DNA from: JBOGZI01 sp050697275
Lineage (GTDB): Bacteria > Actinomycetota > Thermoleophilia > Solirubrobacterales > 70-9
Direction: 5' to 3'
Length of the DNA: 8,255 nt
Assembly: GCA_050697275.1 (NCBI GenBank)
Contig: JBOGZI010000067.1
Span: 1-8,255 of the forward strand
Shown: positions 6,233-8,255 of the stretch, piece by piece
Position numbering within the stretch: position 1 is the first letter of the stretch
Layout of the letters: each line of letters opens with the position of its first letter
Position numbers and translations under genes: made by a program
Notes under the pieces: generated by a model
The model's input: the letters and a program-made list of their open reading frames with translations, nothing else
Told to the model about the DNA's origin: nothing
Databases searched by the model: none

Positions 6233-7102
6233 TCACTTGGAGTCGCTCCCCCCGGAGTCGACCAGCACCCGGACGAAGTCCATGTCCCGCAGGTCGGCGA
6301 ACGCCTCCAGGTGCACCCGCTGGTAGGCCTGCTGCTCCTCGAGCGTCGACTCGGTGACCTCACCGATCGGGATGCCGGGAGGGAAGATCGAGCTGAGATC
6401 GCCGGCGGAGAAGCCCGCCGTCACCACCATGTCGCCGTCGTTGATCTCCTCGCCCTCCTCCAGGAAGTTCAGCGTCAGGTCGTTGGGATCGCCGACGTTG
6501 GGCTCGACCACGCCGGTCGCCCCCGCGGGCTGGACCCGCGCGGTGACTGAGCTGTCGGCGTCGGTGATCAGGGTCACCCGGGCGGTGCCGCTCGTGGTCT
6601 GAGTCACCTTGCCGGCCAGCCCATCGGCGGCGATCACGGGGTCGTCCACCCGGATGCCGGCGCTGGAGCCCTTGTCGATGGTCACGGTCGAGTACCAGAC
6701 CGTGGGGGAGCGCCCGATCACGCGCGCCGTCACCGTCTCCTGGCCCGGCGGCACCAGGCCGCCGCCCGTGAGCCTGCCGAGCTTGGCGAGCTCCTCACGC
6801 TGGCGCGCGCTGCTCTCGAGCTCGGCGAGCTGGTCGCGCAGGCTGGTCACCTCCTCCTGGAGCTCGTCGTTCTCGCCGCGCGCTTCGAAGGTCTCGTCGA
6901 ACCAGTTGACCAGGTCACGGGCGGGCTTCAGCGCCCGGTCCGTGACCTCCTGGATCGGGCTGAGGATGGTGGATACCACCCGCTCGAATCCATGCAACGG
7001 GCCCCCCGACCCCTCGCGGAAGTAGAGGCTGAGGAGCGTCAGCGAGGCGACGACGAGCAGCAAAAGCACCGCCCTGCGGCGGCGGACCTGCTTTCGGTAC
7101 AT
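6233..7102 (-). CDS. mreC: Rod shape-determining protein MreC
   Basis: MreC is a bitopic membrane protein that forms a periplasmic or extracytoplasmic scaffold and activates PBP2-RodA. The 289-residue product has a basic cytoplasmic start (YRKQVRRRR), one membrane helix at about 11-27, an amphipathic linker, a predicted coiled coil at about 75-108 (ENDELQEEVTSLRDQLAELE), and the double beta-barrel domain at about 122-282. Familiar segments include VIGRSPTVWYSTVTIDKGSS, IAADGLAGKV and TAGFSAGDLSSIFPPGIPIG. The ATG at 7102 has a GAGGAG site at 7120..7115, with a rather long 12-base spacer. The gene follows maf after 48 bases and precedes mreD by 28. MreB normally lies just upstream of mreC but is absent here. 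The protein looks complete. Confidence 0.97.
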   Translation of the reverse strand: MYRKQVRRRRAVLLLLVVASLTLLSLYFREGSGGPLHGFERVVSTILSPIQEVTDRALKPARDLVNWFDETFEARGENDELQEEVTSLRDQLAELESSARQREELAKLGRLTGGGLVPPGQETVTARVIGRSPTVWYSTVTIDKGSSAGIRVDDPVIAADGLAGKVTQTTSGTARVTLITDADSSVTARVQPAGATGVVEPNVGDPNDLTLNFLEEGEEINDGDMVVTAGFSAGDLSSIFPPGIPIGEVTESTLEEQQAYQRVHLEAFADLRDMDFVRVLVDSGGSDSK

Positions 7103-7150
7103 GGGCGGGATCTACTCCTCAAGGCTTTCGAGCGAATCTAGCGGACACCC

Positions 7151-7735
7151 TCAACGTGACTGAAATAGTTCGGGCGCGAGGCGTGCGAGCAGCGGGATCG
7201 GCAGGCCGATCACGTTGGAGACGTCTCCGCTGACCGATTCGACCAGCGCCGAGCCCAGCCCCTGGATCGCATAGGAGCCCGCGCGTCCCTCCCACTCGCC
7301 GGAGGCGAGGTAGGCCTCCATCAGGAGCGGCTCGAGGGCGCGGAACCGCACGGTCGAGCTCTCCACGCCCTCCCGGGACCGGGGCCTGCCCTCCTCCTCG
7401 TCGGGACCGAGCAGGGCGAGCGCCCCCAGCACCTGGTGCTCGCGCCCGGAGAGGCGCTCGAGGTGAGCGCGGGCCTGCTGCGCGTCCTTCGGCTGTCCCA
7501 GGGTCTCGCCGTCCACGACCACCTCGGTGTCCCCGGCGATCACCAGGGTCCCGGGCCGTGCCTTGGTGGATACCGCTGCCGCCTTCCAGCGGGCGTTCTC
7601 GAGCACGATCGCCTCGGGCTCGCCCTCGGCGATCTCCTCGACCCTGGGGTCGGCGACCTCGAAGGAGAGGCCGAGCGCCGCGAGCAGGGCCCGGCGCTGG
7701 GGGGAAGCGGATGCGAGAAGGATCTGGGGCCTCAG
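7151..7735 (-). CDS. maf: Maf family nucleoside triphosphate pyrophosphatase, probable CTG start
   Basis: Maf proteins hydrolyse non-canonical or excess nucleoside triphosphates to the monophosphate and diphosphate. Translating from CTG at 7735 gives 194 residues, the usual family length, beginning MRPQILLASASPQRR. This aligns with the N-terminal motif of B. subtilis Maf and E. coli YhdE. Further landmarks are K51, the catalytic Asp in AGDTEVV (D69), LSGREHQV (95-102), SYAIQGLGSALV (154-165) and SNVIGLPI (173-180). An in-frame TGA in the ndk frame region bars starts further than a few codons upstream, and no ATG, GTG or TTG occurs before GTG at 7606. A start there would give 151 residues and lose the first motif. 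The CTG overlaps the ndk stop as CTGA. Two usually conserved residues differ: SPRR reads SPQRR, and the KP motif reads QP (Q81). The family is secure; the start codon is inference. Confidence 0.88.
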   Translation of the reverse strand: MRPQILLASASPQRRALLAALGLSFEVADPRVEEIAEGEPEAIVLENARWKAAAVSTKARPGTLVIAGDTEVVVDGETLGQPKDAQQARAHLERLSGREHQVLGALALLGPDEEEGRPRSREGVESSTVRFRALEPLLMEAYLASGEWEGRAGSYAIQGLGSALVESVSGDVSNVIGLPIPLLARLAPELFQSR

Positions 7736-8136
7736 AGTTCCGGAAACCAGATGCCGATCTCACGATCGGCGGACTCGGCGGAGTCGGAGCCGTGCACGAG
7801 GTTGAAGGTGACCTCGGTGCCGAACTCGCCCCGGATCGAGCCGGCGTCGGCCTCGACCGGGTCGGTCGCGCCGATCACCTGCCTGGCGGCGGCGACCGCG
7901 TTCGGGCCCTCGAGCACCATCGCAACCAGGTTCCCGCCGGTGATGAACTCGACCAGCTCGCCGAAGAACGGCTTGTCGGTGTGCTCCGCGTAGTGGACGT
8001 TGGCGATCTCCTTGTCCGCCTGCATCAGCTTCAGCGCGACCAGCTTCATCCCCTTGCGCTCGAAGCGCGCGATCACCTCACCGGTGAGGCCCCGCCCGAA
8101 CGCGTCGGGCTTGACGAGGATGAGGGTTCGTTCCAC
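7732..8136 (-). CDS. ndk: Nucleoside diphosphate kinase
   Basis: Ndk moves the gamma phosphate of ATP to nucleoside diphosphates through a phosphohistidine, keeping cytoplasmic NTP and dNTP pools balanced. The 134-residue product is the usual length and starts MERTLILVKPDAFGRGLTGE, including the nucleotide-contacting K9. The active-site motif NLVHGSDSAESA (112-123) contains the phosphorylated H115, and the C-terminus EIGIWFPEL is typical. The start is GTG at 8136: no ATG lies before residue 30, and this start exactly precedes the conserved ERTLILVKP. No clear ribosome-binding site is seen upstream, so translation may depend on the upstream frame that ends 3 bases earlier. The stop overlaps the presumed maf start by four bases. 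Confidence 0.98.
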   Translation of the reverse strand: MERTLILVKPDAFGRGLTGEVIARFERKGMKLVALKLMQADKEIANVHYAEHTDKPFFGELVEFITGGNLVAMVLEGPNAVAAARQVIGATDPVEADAGSIRGEFGTEVTFNLVHGSDSAESADREIGIWFPEL

Positions 8137-8139
8137 GCG

Positions 8140-8255
8140 TCAGCTGGAGGGACGCTGTCCACTGCCGGGCGGTCGCGGCGGGCGACCTTGAGCCCCCACG
8201 GGCGGGCGCCGGGGCTCCCGACCGCCGCCCCCGTCTCCCCCACGCGGCGCCGCGG
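8140..8255 (-). CDS. C-terminal tail of an unidentified upstream protein (partial)
   Basis: One minus-strand frame runs from the window edge to a TGA at 8142..8140, three bases before the ndk start. Its last 37 residues are almost entirely Gly, Pro, Arg, Ala and Ser (for example GGDGGGGREPRRPPVGAQG), which suggests a disordered tail. In many actinobacteria folC or a small membrane protein lies just upstream of ndk, but nothing in this fragment identifies either. The tight spacing would fit an operon. In DNA this GC-rich, open frames arise by chance, and the other two minus frames are also open, so this is tentative. Confidence 0.35.
   Translation of the reverse strand, partial: AAPRGGDGGGGREPRRPPVGAQGRPPRPPGSGQRPSS

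Noticed and set aside
7119..7763. A 214-codon minus-strand frame covering the maf region in another frame
   Set aside because: It is Arg/Gly/Pro-rich without motifs, whereas the maf frame shows conserved motifs along its whole length.

Overview
The window is a strongly GC-rich, gene-dense segment in which every supported gene lies on the minus strand, so transcription runs from the right edge (8255) to the left edge (1). The gene set and order (ndk, maf, mreC, mreD, PBP2, rodA, an RNase E/G, rplU) resemble the conserved ndk-mreBCD-pbp2-rodA...rne-rplU neighbourhood of high-GC Gram-positives such as Streptomyces. They also recall the mreBCD-maf-rng cluster of proteobacteria. With the very high GC and the style of the PBP2, RodA and L21 proteins, an actinobacterium is most likely, perhaps a deep-branching class such as Thermoleophilia. 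That lineage call is inference. No mobile element, CRISPR array, tRNA or rRNA was seen.

Layout in the direction of transcription: the C-terminal tail of an unidentified gene rich in Pro, Gly and Arg (8255-8140); ndk (8136-7732, GTG start); maf (7735-7151), which overlaps the ndk stop and appears to start at CTG; mreC (7102-6233); mreD (6204-5650); PBP2/mrdA (5634-3745); rodA (3707-2502); a 172-base gap with a small hairpin; an RNase E/G family gene (2329-458); and rplU (445-2), complete at the left edge. All other gaps are 3 to 48 bases, so this reads as one long operon or a few overlapping transcription units.

The central genes form the side-wall elongation machinery. MreC and MreD are scaffold membrane proteins that organise and activate RodA (SEDS glycan polymerase) and PBP2 (transpeptidase). 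The flanking genes serve nucleotide and RNA metabolism: Ndk balances NTP pools, Maf removes aberrant nucleotides, RNase E/G processes RNA, and L21 is a large-subunit ribosomal protein. mreB, normally between ndk and mreC in actinobacteria that have it, is missing from that place and maf sits there instead.

No wholly new system was found. The most useful observations are the non-canonical CTG start of maf, which standard gene callers would shorten past its first motif; the missing mreB; the accessory regions of the RNase (basic N-terminal insert, possible TRAM-like domain, Arg/Gly tail); the histone-H1-like tail of L21; and the isolated leader before the RNase gene.
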